A DNA stretch of 64,000 nt from Swingsia samuiensis (GCF_006542355.1 NZ_CP038141.1:1494001-1558000); one strand, 5' to 3'; positions 1-9,328 are shown, counted from the stretch's first letter. Program-made: numbers and translations. Notes: a model not told the origin generated them from the sequence alone.

Positions 1-676
1 AGGTTGCCCATACAGCGCCTAAAATTCCTAGAATATAGAGTAACTGCCAGCCGAAAGGGTTGAGATACCAACCATTAGGGTCCAGCCAATTCGGGATGGT
101 GAGGTGAGGATCAATGTTTGCAATTGCCCAGATGATTATGCTTGAGGCTAATAAGAGCCAAACACTCTTTTTGAGAACCATATAAATTAAAGGGAAAAGA
201 GCTAGTAAAACGATATAAAGAGGTAGAATGTTTAAATAGCTGGGGAGCGCATCAAAAGTGAGGATACGCCACACCCAATCATATCCGTGAGCTAATTGGG
301 GTTCTAAAATATATTCTGGGACAGGCTGATAATGGCGCCAGTGTCTTACTGTCCAAATAAAGATAAATGTCAGCCCGGTTTGATAAATATATAGCTTTAA
401 GCATCGGCTGAAAATACGTTGAAAACCAGTGAGCCAACCTTGTCGATCAATAAGACGCCCATAAGCAAGAAAAGACGCATACCCTGCTAGCATAACAAAT
501 ATCTCAGCAGCGTCTGCAAAACTGAAGTTTCTTATTGTAATGCGATTAGCGAGATCATCAGGGACATGGTCTGCCAGCATCATGAGCAGGGCGAGGCCAC
601 GTAAAGCATCGACACGATGATCTCGAAGATGTTTTTTAGGAGGGTTTGAAGTTAAAGATGGGGTCGACGCTTGCAT
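1..676 (-). CDS. OpgC-type acyltransferase family membrane protein (partial, C-terminus beyond left edge)
   Basis: The minus strand is open from an ATG at 674-676 to the window edge, about 225 codons. The N-terminus reads RVDALRGLALLMMLADH, followed by FADAAEIFVMLAGY, the pattern of the OpgC/acyltransferase-3-like family: R-x-DALRG at the first membrane helix and a D-x-AE-x-F-x-x-x-G-Y second helix. Several hydrophobic segments follow. OpgC proteins are inner-membrane enzymes that succinylate periplasmic glucans; many homologues have other or unknown acyl acceptors, so the substrate here is inferred only. It runs in the same direction as the glycosyltransferase-like gene at 810-2141, about 130 bp downstream of that gene, so both may serve surface glycan or glycoprotein decoration. 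The C-terminal half is not in the window. Confidence 0.75.
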   Translation of the reverse strand, partial: MQASTPSLTSNPPKKHLRDHRVDALRGLALLMMLADHVPDDLANRITIRNFSFADAAEIFVMLAGYASFLAYGRLIDRQGWLTGFQRIFSRCLKLYIYQTGLTFIFIWTVRHWRHYQPVPEYILEPQLAHGYDWVWRILTFDALPSYLNILPLYIVLLALFPLIYMVLKKSVWLLLASSIIIWAIANIDPHLTIPNWLDPNGWYLNPFGWQLLYILGILGAVWAT

Positions 677-809
677 TGGTATGAATAAGTCCAAAGGAAG
701 CAAGAGTAATTACATTGTTTCCTATTTATTAAAATATAAAAAATAATCACGCGTAAAGCACTTCTATTATAACATTTAGTTTATTATTTAATTTTTTATG
801 AAGTTCACC

Positions 810-2141
810 CTATTTTTTTAATAAAGGGCGGAGTGTAGAAATAACATGTTCAGGTGTAATCATGTAGCTGCACTCAAACATACGGTCTGTACCCTTGAAG
901 TAAGGGCAGAAAAGTGGGTCATTTCGATCTAGTAGTTGTGAGGTATCATTAGCACACCCAGTGCAAACATGACGGTTGATTACTCGATACGGCGTAAAGA
1001 ACTCGTTAAATGGTTCGGTAAAACCACTAATCATTACGACAGGCGTGTTTACAGTCCATGCAAGCCAAGAAAGACCAGAAGATAGACCAATAAAGAAATC
1101 CGCGTGTTTAAGCCAACGTGCACGCTCAGTTAGAGGTTTGTCCCCAGTTTCATCAATGACGTCTTTTGGCAACATATTCCAAATATTTTCTTGGCCTTTC
1201 CCCTTACTCTGATCAATGCAGACGATGCGGTATCCCTGTTTTTGGAGGAATTGAATAATATTGGGCCAACCATGGGGGTTTAACCAATATTTATATAATC
1301 CAGATGCTTGTGTTGCGATACATATGTAAGGCTCTTCTAAAGGGCGGTCATTATTTTCGAGTGTAATGTGAGGTTTACGCTCTATGGGAGGTAATCCTAA
1401 AATATAAGGGGCTGTATGGACTAGGCCAGATTGGCGATAGTCATTGGGTTGGTATTTCCGCTCTAAGTCATTCGCGAAAATCATGACTTTGTAATGAGCG
1501 TAATAGTCGTTTTCTTTTTGAAGCTCTTTGTTGGTTATAAAGGTAATATGAGGATATTCTTTTTCAAATAAAGGGATAAGAGCCGGAGAAACGCAGCAGT
1601 CTATACGGCAGTTATGAATTTTTGAAAAAGCAGAAACATGCTCTATCCATGCGATATGATCTCCTAGTGCGCCCAAATGCATGGAGACTAGGATTTTTTT
1701 ATTTTCCAAGGAAAAAACATGAGAAAAAATTTCTTCCTGATTTTTCCAAATTGTAAGTTCTAAAGGAAAAAAATATCGCTTCTCAGTTTGGAGGAGCCCA
1801 GATGAGAAGAGAGCATCATCAAAAATGACGGTGTTCGTGTGTGTGTCCCGTAAACGAACATGCCAGTGTGCTGGTTCAGGAAGCCATATACGACACCCAT
1901 CCATAAAGTCGAAACGAATGTCATTGGGGCCTTTTTGGGATAGTTTTTTTTCAATATTTCCAAAAGGATTATTAGGATTATTTCTTAATTGAATAGATGG
2001 AAGGTCTTCAAAGGAAGTAGATTTTTCAAAAAAAGCACCAAAATCTTTATCATCATCAAGTAAAGAATTTCCTTCATTAATTAAATCAAGAATTTCTTGT
2101 GTATCTTTTTCCGATAGAGATTTTTTTTTAGATATCATCAT
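810..2141 (-). CDS. TibC-like autotransporter strand-loop-strand O-heptosyltransferase
   Basis: This 443-residue protein belongs by recognisable motifs to the bacterial autotransporter heptosyltransferase family (TibC/BAHT), which adds heptose to serines of autotransporter passenger repeats in the cytoplasm. Seen directly: a glycosyltransferase-9-like half with YICIATQASGLYKYW and HADFFIGLSSGLSWLAW (the nucleotide-sugar fold), and a C-terminal cluster of four cysteines, about C393, C396, C412 and C424 (CTGC...FC...EC). That cluster corresponds to the metal-binding iron-finger of TibC. About 80 N-terminal residues are extra and charged. No autotransporter substrate lies next to it, which is unusual since family members often sit beside their target. 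Conservation of the motifs makes the family call solid; the acceptor is unknown. Confidence 0.8.
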   Translation of the reverse strand: MMISKKKSLSEKDTQEILDLINEGNSLLDDDKDFGAFFEKSTSFEDLPSIQLRNNPNNPFGNIEKKLSQKGPNDIRFDFMDGCRIWLPEPAHWHVRLRDTHTNTVIFDDALFSSGLLQTEKRYFFPLELTIWKNQEEIFSHVFSLENKKILVSMHLGALGDHIAWIEHVSAFSKIHNCRIDCCVSPALIPLFEKEYPHITFITNKELQKENDYYAHYKVMIFANDLERKYQPNDYRQSGLVHTAPYILGLPPIERKPHITLENNDRPLEEPYICIATQASGLYKYWLNPHGWPNIIQFLQKQGYRIVCIDQSKGKGQENIWNMLPKDVIDETGDKPLTERARWLKHADFFIGLSSGLSWLAWTVNTPVVMISGFTEPFNEFFTPYRVINRHVCTGCANDTSQLLDRNDPLFCPYFKGTDRMFECSYMITPEHVISTLRPLLKK

Positions 2142-2276
2142 TTATATTCTTATTGGTGCGTTGGGATCAGGTCTATATTGGAAGGAATTATAGCATATAC
2201 AACCGGTTAGTTTGCTATATAATAGTAATTATCCAAAAGCATTATATTTTTCATAAGGGAACAGGCAGGAGAAGTC

Positions 2277-3479
2277 ATGACTGTATCAAGTGAGCAGGGT
2301 AATCGATTGTCACACGAAGATATAACCAAAAACATTAGTGGTTTATCTTTGTGTTCATCGTTGAGCTATAAAAGAAGAGTCGCTCCTATTTTTATGGGAG
2401 TGTTGGGGGTTATGCTCCTTCCATTATCGGCATGTACTCCTTCCATTGGGCCTAAGAATATGCGGCGCGATCGTATTGATTACGATCGGGAGATCAGCCG
2501 AGGCCAAAAAGAGGAGATGTTACTTAATATTGTAGCGCTGCGGTACGCTGATCCACCAACGCTGCTGCAAACGACCCAGATTATTGCTGGATATACGTTT
2601 TCTAAAAATTTCATGGGGTCGATTATGGGCGACCCGTGGAATGGTATGGGCGGTACCAACATGATTGGTGGTACCGCAGGTGTATCCCTTTCAGATAATC
2701 CAACGGTAACGTATCAACCTGTTTCTGGGCCTGCATTTGCGTCGAATTTATTACAACCTATTTCACCTCAGGCTCTTGTACCCGTTTTTGCAAGTAGTGC
2801 GCCAATTGACGTGATTATGGAGTTGGCAGTGCAGTCTGTTAACTCTATCCATAATGTGCATGGGATGGAGAACGAGCGCGACATTGTTCAAAAGGATGCA
2901 AAGCGTTTTTCTTTCTTGATGAAGGCTTTGCGTAGGCTACAAATTGCGGATGCGATTAATTTTAAAGAAATTCCAGCACAGCCAGCCTTTAAGAATACTC
3001 CAGCACAGCCTGAAAAGTTTTATCTTGTGTTTGCGCCGACAGAGAGCGCAGAAATTGCAGCCTTACAAAATCAGGTTAAACAAATTCTCAAATTGTCTCC
3101 TAATCTAAAGGAGGCAGAAATAATTTTTGCGAACTATACGACCAAGAAAAATCAGATTGCGATTTTAACGCGTTCAATGATGGCCATCTATGCAAGTATT
3201 GCTTATACGATTGAGGTGCCGGAAGAGGCTATTAAAGATGGACAGACGGTCCCAACGATTAATGGGCGTGTAAATAATGAGCCACCTCCAATTATTATTC
3301 GTTGTTCGAAAGACAAACCAAGCTTTTCTGATGTGATGGTTCAGTATGAACATCATTGGTATTGGATTTCTAAAAAAGATTATGAAAGTAAAATAGCCTT
3401 TACTATTTTGCAGATCTTAAGTGCTCTTGCTCAAAATAGTATGGCATCTGGAGCGATGGTCACGATACCTGCTCGTTAA
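2277..3479 (+). CDS. Putative outer-membrane lipoprotein of unknown function
   Basis: A 400-residue protein not assigned to a named family. A basic stretch (YKRR, residues 31-34) is followed by a hydrophobic segment and a lipobox LSAC with the lipidated cysteine at residue 53, so the mature protein is probably a lipoprotein. The true start could be an internal one nearer the KRR, because 30 residues before the n-region is long for a type II signal peptide. The region after the cysteine reads DYDREISRGQKEEMLLNIVALRYADPP, a recurrent pattern in uncharacterised proteobacterial lipoproteins. A strong terminator follows at once, so it appears monocistronic. It is divergent from the TibC-like gene with 135 bp between; there is no direct evidence that they work together. 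Confidence 0.7.
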   Translation: MTVSSEQGNRLSHEDITKNISGLSLCSSLSYKRRVAPIFMGVLGVMLLPLSACTPSIGPKNMRRDRIDYDREISRGQKEEMLLNIVALRYADPPTLLQTTQIIAGYTFSKNFMGSIMGDPWNGMGGTNMIGGTAGVSLSDNPTVTYQPVSGPAFASNLLQPISPQALVPVFASSAPIDVIMELAVQSVNSIHNVHGMENERDIVQKDAKRFSFLMKALRRLQIADAINFKEIPAQPAFKNTPAQPEKFYLVFAPTESAEIAALQNQVKQILKLSPNLKEAEIIFANYTTKKNQIAILTRSMMAIYASIAYTIEVPEEAIKDGQTVPTINGRVNNEPPPIIIRCSKDKPSFSDVMVQYEHHWYWISKKDYESKIAFTILQILSALAQNSMASGAMVTIPAR

Positions 3480-3485
3480 TTATTC

Positions 3486-3522
3486 ATGTGGCTTGGTTTA
3501 AGGCCAAGCCACATTGTTTTTA
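3486..3522 (+). terminator. Rho-independent terminator, usable by both converging genes
   Basis: An 11-bp perfect stem (ATGTGGCTTGG at 3486-3496 and its complement at 3504-3514) with a 7-nt loop is followed by a T-rich tract (TGTTTTTAT). It lies between the lipoprotein stop and the converging SulP gene, whose last codons run into it. Confidence 0.85.
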
Positions 3523-4974
3523 TATGTTTAGTAATTTTTCTTGAGATTGATCGTTAATAATTCTGTGTAAATCGTTATTTAGTCCTATCACGTTGACTGT
3601 TTTCTTGTGCGACTGAATTTTAGAAATTGTTTTGTCTAGTGTTTGAACGGCAGTTATATCCCAAAATCGTGCATCTGTTAGATCGAGAGTAATGTTCTGG
3701 GCATCTGAATGATAGTTGACGGTATTTAATAACGTATCAGCAGAAGCAAAGAATACTTGTCCTGTGAGGGTATAAGTTTCTGTGTTGCCTTGTCGATTAT
3801 AATGGATATGGAGCAGTTGAGCCGCTTTCCAAGCAAAAAATACGCCTGATAAAAGAACTCCAACAAGGACGCCTGCGGCAAGATCATGGGTTAGAATGAC
3901 CACAATAACAGTGACAATCATCGTAAAGCTGGAGAGCTTTGGGTGCTGAGTTAGATCTTTGAGGCTACTCCATGAGAAAGTGCTAATGGAAACCATGATC
4001 ATAATCGCAACAAGTGCTGCCATAGGGACTTGCGCAACCCAACGATGAAGCAAAACCATTAAAATCAATAAGAATGCCCCGGCTGTAAATGTGGAGAGGC
4101 GGCCTCGTCCACCATAACGTAAATTACCTACTGTTTGTCCAATCATCCCGCATCCAGCTATCCCTCCGAAAGCACCAACGAGAATGTTGGAAATACCAAG
4201 GCCTGTACATTCCATCCGTTGATTGCCGTGAGTGTCTGTCAGATCATCAACGACGGTGGCCGTCATCATAGATTCAAGAAGACCAACCGCAGCCATAGCG
4301 ACAGCGTAAGGAAAAATGGTGGAAAGGGTACTCCATGTAAGGGGGATATGGGGGAGCGTGAGATGAGGTAAACCAGTTGGGAGCTCACCTAAATCTGCCA
4401 CTTTATGGACAGGCATAGGATGTAAAATAGTAATACAAGTAAGAACAATGATGCAGATTAGAGGAGAGGGAATAGCATCAGAAATTTTTGGAAGGAGATA
4501 TATAATAACAAGCCCTAGAGCGATAAGAGCGTATGTCTCAACTCCTACACCGATCATTTGTGGCACTTGAGCGGAGAAAATAAGAATAGCTAGGGCATTC
4601 ACAAAGCCGGTTCTTACTTCTGCAGGAACAAAACGCATAATGGCTTGTAAACGTAATAAGCCAAAGATGATTTGCAGCCCCCCAGCAAGCAAGGTGGCAA
4701 GTAGCATAGCCTGAACCCCATGCGTATGGACGAGGGGCGCTGCAACGAGAGCAACGGAACCTGCTGCTCCAGAAATCATACCTGGGCGGCCACCGAATAT
4801 CGCAATTGATACTGAGATAACGAACGAAGCAAAAAGAGAAACTGCAGGAGAAACACCGGCAATATAAGAAAAGGCAATGACTTCAGGGATCAGAGCAAAT
4901 GTTCCGACCATCCCTGCCAAAATTTCACGCACAGGGTTTTCACTCCACTGGCGTTGATAAAGAGAAAAATTCAT
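3520..4974 (-). CDS. SulP family anion permease with C-terminal STAS domain
   Basis: A 484-residue inner-membrane carrier of the SulP/SLC26 family. The N-terminus has the family pattern IPEVIAFSYIAGVSPAVSLFAS followed by FGGRPGMISGAAGSVALV, and about ten to twelve hydrophobic segments can be traced. Residues from about 395 to the end form a STAS-like domain (ITLDLTDARFWDITAVQTLDK), which normally regulates transport. Family substrates include sulfate, bicarbonate and dicarboxylates; nothing here decides between them. The gene stands alone, convergent with the lipoprotein gene and separated from it by a shared terminator. Confidence 0.9.
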   Translation of the reverse strand: MNFSLYQRQWSENPVREILAGMVGTFALIPEVIAFSYIAGVSPAVSLFASFVISVSIAIFGGRPGMISGAAGSVALVAAPLVHTHGVQAMLLATLLAGGLQIIFGLLRLQAIMRFVPAEVRTGFVNALAILIFSAQVPQMIGVGVETYALIALGLVIIYLLPKISDAIPSPLICIIVLTCITILHPMPVHKVADLGELPTGLPHLTLPHIPLTWSTLSTIFPYAVAMAAVGLLESMMTATVVDDLTDTHGNQRMECTGLGISNILVGAFGGIAGCGMIGQTVGNLRYGGRGRLSTFTAGAFLLILMVLLHRWVAQVPMAALVAIMIMVSISTFSWSSLKDLTQHPKLSSFTMIVTVIVVILTHDLAAGVLVGVLLSGVFFAWKAAQLLHIHYNRQGNTETYTLTGQVFFASADTLLNTVNYHSDAQNITLDLTDARFWDITAVQTLDKTISKIQSHKKTVNVIGLNNDLHRIINDQSQEKLLNI

Positions 4975-5149
4975 TGAAACCCTTTGAAAGCTAAGATCAA
5001 CAGAAGATGCGTTGTATTCAGGCCCAACGCGGCAATGGTGCTCTTCTTATAATCTGTTCTTGAAGAAGAATAAATTTGCTATTTGATCTTTTTTTAAAGA
5101 AAGGGCTGGACGCAGTGATATCTTTTCTTTAAAGAAGGCTTCGCTGTGT

Positions 5150-5226
5150 GGCGGATGTAGCTCAGTCGGTAGAGCGCCGGTTTGTGGTACCGGTTGTCGC
5201 GGGTTCGATCCCCGTCATTCGCCCCA
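5150..5226 (+). tRNA. tRNA-His (anticodon GTG)
   Basis: A full cloverleaf can be folded. The acceptor arm is GCGGATG (5151-5157) pairing with CATTCGC (5216-5222). The extra G at 5150 pairs with C73 at 5223, which is the hallmark G-1 of tRNA-His. The anticodon stem is CCGGT/ACCGG with loop TTGTGGT, placing the anticodon GTG at 5184-5186. The T-arm is GCGGGTTCGATCCCCGT and the CCA end is encoded at 5224-5226. Confidence 0.97.
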
Positions 5227-5298
5227 GCAAATTCATAAAAATGATAGATTACGAAAGAATATTAAGAATACTCTTTCGCGATATATGGCTTTCTAGTG

Positions 5299-5628
5299 TT
5301 AGTGACTGGATGTTTTGGAAAAAACATTCATAACAATCACACCTGCAATGATAAGCGCCATACCGACCATGGCTGGCATATCGAGTTTTTGCCCTTGGAA
5401 GATCCATGCAACGGTAGAGATCAAAACGATTCCAACGCCTGACCAAATGGCGTAAGCGATACCTGTGGGTATTTCTTTGAGAGCGAGAGAGAGAAAGTAA
5501 AAAGCGATTATATAGCCTAAAATGACGATAATCGTTGGGATAAGTTTAGTGAACCCGAGGCTTTGTTTAAGTGATGAAGTCGCAATTGTTTCAGATATAA
5601 TGGCGACAGCAAGATACGCATAATTCAT
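5299..5628 (-). CDS. Small multidrug resistance (SMR) exporter, EmrE/QacE type
   Basis: A 109-residue, four-helix membrane protein closely matching EmrE in length and motifs. The membrane-embedded acidic residue is E13 (EmrE E14), and the third helix has GIAYAIWSGVGIVLI with Y59 and W62, which line the substrate pocket in EmrE. Members work as antiparallel dimers exchanging protons for cationic drugs or, in the Gdx subgroup, guanidinium; the GIAYAIWSG motif favours the drug-exporter (Qac) subgroup. It is followed on the same strand by the SDR gene about 18 bp upstream of its start, so the two may be co-transcribed. Confidence 0.92.
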   Translation of the reverse strand: MNYAYLAVAIISETIATSSLKQSLGFTKLIPTIIVILGYIIAFYFLSLALKEIPTGIAYAIWSGVGIVLISTVAWIFQGQKLDMPAMVGMALIIAGVIVMNVFSKTSSH

Positions 5629-5646
5629 AAGTTTTTCTTCGAAAAA

Positions 5647-6543
5647 TCAGACGGGGGGAAGGTAAGGGCGAGCAAGAAGTTTCTTCAGCCCATATTCTAA
5701 AGGTACCGGCTTCACCCCTAACTCATTTTCCATGCGGGTGATATCAAAGTTTTTATCTTCTAGTAAGCGGCGGACTTCTTCAGGGGTAATCTTGGGTAGT
5801 TTATTCATGTGTTGAATCAGATGCGCTGCCGCACTGAGCATCCATCCAGGAACAGAAATAATAGGACGGCCGCCCATTTCCGCAAAATAAAGAATCATAC
5901 GGACAAAAGTGCGGTAAGAAACAGCTTTAGGCCCCGCGATGACGATACTTTCAGGTGTTTTTATTCGGCCTTTAGCAATCAGATCAATCGCAGCAATCAT
6001 GCTATTGGTGACATCACTCTGATAAATGGGCTGAACAAGTGATTTACCCCCTCCAGGCAATGGAATAATGGGTAAACGCTCAAGTAATGTAGCGAGGCGC
6101 TGAACATTATCCTCCCCTTGAGCACCGTAAATCATCGTTGGATGAAGGATAACAGAAGGGCGGCCATCTTGTATTAAAGCCTGCTCCCCCTTGAGGACGC
6201 CTCTGCCATGATCATCCATCCAGCGTGTAAATTTGCGTGTGCTTCCTAAGGCGACAACAGGTGCCTGAGTAGCCTTTAGGATATTTGGGATATATTTGGC
6301 ATGCGCTGTATTTATAACAAGATCAGCATTTTCTAGGGCGATGGGCAGATTCTCTGCATCCGTCAAATCAGCTTGTCGAACAGCTTTGCAGGCATCGGCT
6401 AAGTCGGGTGCTAGTTTCCCACAACTGCGAACAACTGCAATGACGTTGAGGTTGCGTTGAATGAGCGCACGGCACAAAGCTGCACCAGAGCGCCCATTGG
6501 CCCCAATAACGCAGATATTCATATCAGTGAGTGTTTGTGTCAC
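5647..6543 (-). CDS. Extended SDR / NAD(P)-binding epimerase-like protein (NDUFA9-like)
   Basis: A 298-residue protein whose N-terminus is a Rossmann fold with the motif GANGRSGAA (residues about 14-22), followed by strand-helix repeats. It resembles the atypical extended short-chain dehydrogenases that include NDUFA9-like and NmrA-like proteins. No clear YxxxK catalytic pair stands out, so it may bind nucleotide without oxidoreductase activity. Its ATG overlaps the stop of the upstream gene (ATGA at 6540-6543), so the two are translationally coupled. Substrate unknown. Confidence 0.75.
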   Translation of the reverse strand: MTQTLTDMNICVIGANGRSGAALCRALIQRNLNVIAVVRSCGKLAPDLADACKAVRQADLTDAENLPIALENADLVINTAHAKYIPNILKATQAPVVALGSTRKFTRWMDDHGRGVLKGEQALIQDGRPSVILHPTMIYGAQGEDNVQRLATLLERLPIIPLPGGGKSLVQPIYQSDVTNSMIAAIDLIAKGRIKTPESIVIAGPKAVSYRTFVRMILYFAEMGGRPIISVPGWMLSAAAHLIQHMNKLPKITPEEVRRLLEDKNFDITRMENELGVKPVPLEYGLKKLLARPYLPPV

Positions 6544-8000
6544 TGAACGGTAACTTTTAAGCTCTTTTCGATCAAAGCTTCCGTGTCTGAAGAAGATTTG
6601 AATAAGTCTGATACGATAATGGGTGTGGCGGTAGAGAGGTTAAAAGAAATTGTACGATTTTGGGGAGATGATAAGAAATCAGGAACAGGGCTCAATGCTG
6701 GAACGTCTGAGAGGGATGCAGTGAGTTGTTTGATAATGGCATCACGAACTAAGGCTTGAGCCTTTGGATCTGACGGTAGAGTATTTCCTGATATTCTCGC
6801 GAGCATAGGAATTAAACTATTAACCATACGGTCACCGTGAATACTCACGCTGATTTCAGAGAGTTTTATAGCATGAAGCATAGCCTCTAATTTCAAGAAT
6901 TGATTTTTATCACTGTCATTTGAAGTGTTTTTCAGTTCTTGATTAATCGTTGGCGTCAATAGTTTGATAGAGACCGATGCGTTACTATAATTCGGAATTG
7001 TGACGTTATATTGAATATTATAAGAGCCGGTATGGATGTCTTTGGTGGCCGTGGTTTGTATAGATGAATGTGCTCCATCAAGTTGAATGGGGAGTTTTTT
7101 ATTGGTGAGATGGAAATGAATTCCGGTGTTTGAGCTAACGGTTGAAAGGGTATCAACTCCAGTTTTCGACGCGTTGCTTGTTATTTGATCAATAGCGAAC
7201 GACATGCGTTCCTCTGAAAAACTTACTTTTTGTAAAGAAAGCGAAGCGGGGTAGATATCGCTCCAATATAACATATTGGGGGTCAAAGCATGTGAAAGTG
7301 CGAGCGGTAAATTCGCTTGGCTGAATTTAAGGGTCTGAATGTTAAATTCGGCTAATGTGGTGGGTTTATCTGATTGAACTGGGATGTTCTTGGGTGAAGG
7401 AATATCTGCAATGGCTTGAATGTCATTCAATAAGAAAGAAACCGTTTTGTCATTAGCATAATCATCTATGTGTATTTGAGAGATTTTTAATGCTGCACCG
7501 ATTGAGGATTTATCATCTGCACTTTTTATAGAAAGATGATCGACGTCTCCATGGCCTAGGCTTATTTGCTCAGGTAATTGATTTAAAGGTGTGTGCTTGA
7601 GATCGAAATTAAGAGGCGTAATAAGGTGGTTTGCGTGTAAAGAGTTTACATTTAGTAAAGCTTTAGGTGTCTGGAGTGAGCCGCTGGTTATATCAAGAAC
7701 AGAGAGGCTTAATTTTCCATCGGGTGTCGTGGTGGGGTGGCCTAATAAAACCTGACAAGCGCGGAAGGTTTGAGGCCCTCTTTGTAAGACGACATCTTTT
7801 AGCGTGACGCCTCGTGCGAATATAGCAGGCTCAGCCGAACTATACGTTAATGTCGTGCCGGGTGGAAGGGACTCACGAAAACGAGCCAAGCCGTGTTGCA
7901 CAGATACAGATGCAGCATGGTGGATACCCACGGCGCTGATACCGGCAATAACAGCAATCAAGCTAAATGTAAGCACTGAGCGTTTCACGTTATTCGTCAC
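6540..8000 (-). CDS. Membrane-anchored protein of unknown function
   Basis: A 486-residue protein with a single N-terminal hydrophobic segment (about residues 9-28, VLTFSLIAVIAGISAVGIHHAA) and a long Ser/Thr/Leu-rich region that is otherwise soluble, so it is probably anchored in the inner membrane facing the periplasm. The stretch TYSSAEPAIFARGVTLKDVVL recalls the repeat style of AsmA/DUF2125-like periplasmic proteins, but the resemblance is weak and I do not assign a family. It is coupled by a 4-bp overlap to the SDR gene. Confidence 0.7.
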   Translation of the reverse strand: MTNNVKRSVLTFSLIAVIAGISAVGIHHAASVSVQHGLARFRESLPPGTTLTYSSAEPAIFARGVTLKDVVLQRGPQTFRACQVLLGHPTTTPDGKLSLSVLDITSGSLQTPKALLNVNSLHANHLITPLNFDLKHTPLNQLPEQISLGHGDVDHLSIKSADDKSSIGAALKISQIHIDDYANDKTVSFLLNDIQAIADIPSPKNIPVQSDKPTTLAEFNIQTLKFSQANLPLALSHALTPNMLYWSDIYPASLSLQKVSFSEERMSFAIDQITSNASKTGVDTLSTVSSNTGIHFHLTNKKLPIQLDGAHSSIQTTATKDIHTGSYNIQYNVTIPNYSNASVSIKLLTPTINQELKNTSNDSDKNQFLKLEAMLHAIKLSEISVSIHGDRMVNSLIPMLARISGNTLPSDPKAQALVRDAIIKQLTASLSDVPALSPVPDFLSSPQNRTISFNLSTATPIIVSDLFKSSSDTEALIEKSLKVTVQ

Positions 8001-8160
8001 TTCTTCTTAATTACGTTCATGAAGTGGGGTATAGCCTATATTATAGAGCAAGAGAACATTACTTTTGATGTTAAGAGAGTGTTTGATTGAGGTATTAAAA
8101 TACCACATCATAAAAAATGGCAGAAAACTCTATCGAATCAGAGTTTGGATGAATTTTCGC

Positions 8161-8189
8161 TTGACGCTTTTATAAATGATGGTCATAAG
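8161..8189 (+). promoter_or_regulatory. Probable sigma-70 promoter of rplM-rpsI
   Basis: TTGACG (8161-8166) is followed after exactly 17 bp by CATAAG (8184-8189). The rpoH promoter proposed at 47306-47334 has the same architecture and the same -10 hexamer. It would give a 5' leader of roughly 95 nt for rplM. Confidence 0.55.
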
Positions 8190-8210
8190 GCCGTTACTTA
8201 GTTCGTTTGT

Positions 8211-8235
8211 GCCATGAAGTGCTACGCTTCATGGC
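8211..8235 (+). promoter_or_regulatory. Stem-loop in the rplM leader
   Basis: A 9-bp perfect stem, GCCATGAAG at 8211-8219 with its complement at 8227-8235, and a 7-nt loop. It lies between the proposed promoter and the rplM start and has no T-run, so it is not a terminator. Because rplM operons are autoregulated through leader RNA in other bacteria, it is a candidate L13 (or S9) binding site; that role is inferred. Confidence 0.45.
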
Positions 8236-8292
8236 GGAAATGTTATCCAAAGACATGATATTGTTTCGTGTTCTAAAGTTGGAATGTTATTA

Positions 8293-8766
8293 ATGAAGAC
8301 TACACGTTCGCTGAAGCCAGCGGAGGTGACGAAGAATTGGGTGTTGATCGATGCCGAAGGGCTCGTTCTCGGCCGTCTCGCCTCCATTATCGCTAACCGC
8401 CTGCGCGGTAAGCATAAGCCACAATTTACACCACATGTTGATTGCGGTGATAATGTTGTTGTGATTAATGCTGACAAAATTGCTCTTACAGGCAATAAAT
8501 TTGGTCAGAAGCTTTTCCATTACCACACAGGCCATCCTGGTGGAATTAAAGAGCGTACAATTACACAACGCCTCACAGGAAAAAATCCAGGGCATGTTGT
8601 TGAGAAGGCTGTTGAGCGTATGATTACGCGTGGTCCTCTGCAACGCGCTCAGATGAAGCACCTTTATGTTTATGCTGGATCTGAACATCCGCATGACGGT
8701 CAGAAGCCTGCTAAATTAGATGTAGCTGCTCTGAACCGTAAGAACACAATTTCACACGAGTCGTAA
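8293..8766 (+). CDS. rplM: 50S ribosomal protein L13
   Basis: Ribosomal protein L13 of the large subunit, 157 residues from the chosen start. The family motif [15 protein letters not shown], the GKHKP...[14 protein letters not shown] block and the HTGHPGG motif are all present. Two in-frame ATGs exist (8284 and 8293). The second is chosen because GGA at 8281-8283 then lies about 9 nt upstream, and the protein then begins MKTTRSLKP like other alphaproteobacterial L13. It forms an operon with rpsI, 9 bp downstream. Confidence 0.97.
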   Translation: MKTTRSLKPAEVTKNWVLIDAEGLVLGRLASIIANRLRGKHKPQFTPHVDCGDNVVVINADKIALTGNKFGQKLFHYHTGHPGGIKERTITQRLTGKNPGHVVEKAVERMITRGPLQRAQMKHLYVYAGSEHPHDGQKPAKLDVAALNRKNTISHES

Positions 8767-8775
8767 GGCCTGACT

Positions 8776-9267
8776 ATGTCTGAGACCCAAGAGCGTACCG
8801 GCACATTGCAGGACCTTGCGAGCGCAGCTCCTGCAATAAACACAAACGTAGCCCCAGTTCACGAACAAAAGCGTGATGCTCAGGGCCGTTCTTATGCAAC
8901 AGGCCGTCGTAAAGACGCAGTTGCTCGCGTATGGATTAAGCCTGGCAAAGGCGATATTATTGTGAACGGTCGCCCGGTCACAACATACTTTGCTCGTCCA
9001 GTGCTTCGTATGATCATTACGCAGCCTTTCCTTTTAACGGATCGTTACAACCAGTTTGACGTGTATTGCACGGTGACAGGTGGCGGACTTTCTGGCCAAG
9101 CCGGGGCGGTTCGTCATGGTATTTCACGTGCATTGACACATTATGAACCAGCACTTCGTGGTATCCTGAAGGTTGCAGGCTTCTTGACACGTGATAGCCG
9201 TGTTGTTGAGCGTAAAAAGTATGGTCGTGCAAAAGCACGTCGTTCTTTCCAGTTCTCAAAGCGCTAA
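8776..9267 (+). CDS. rpsI: 30S ribosomal protein S9
   Basis: Ribosomal protein S9, 163 residues. The first about 35 residues are an acidic/Ala-rich extension typical of alphaproteobacterial S9. The core starts at [21 protein letters not shown], and the basic C-terminal tail ends [17 protein letters not shown], the part that reaches the ribosomal P-site tRNA. It is co-transcribed with rplM and ended by a strong terminator 23 bp downstream. Confidence 0.97.
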   Translation: MSETQERTGTLQDLASAAPAINTNVAPVHEQKRDAQGRSYATGRRKDAVARVWIKPGKGDIIVNGRPVTTYFARPVLRMIITQPFLLTDRYNQFDVYCTVTGGGLSGQAGAVRHGISRALTHYEPALRGILKVAGFLTRDSRVVERKKYGRAKARRSFQFSKR

Positions 9268-9289
9268 TTTTCAGTTCTTTGTGGGATGC

Positions 9290-9328
9290 AAAAAAGCTCT
9301 GGCCATTTATTGGCCAGAGCTTTTTTTG
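9290..9328 (+). terminator. Rho-independent terminator of rplM-rpsI
   Basis: AAAAAAGCTCTGGCCA, a short loop, then TGGCCAGAGCTTTTTTT: a perfect GC-rich stem flanked by an A-tract and a T-tract, immediately after rpsI. Confidence 0.95.
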
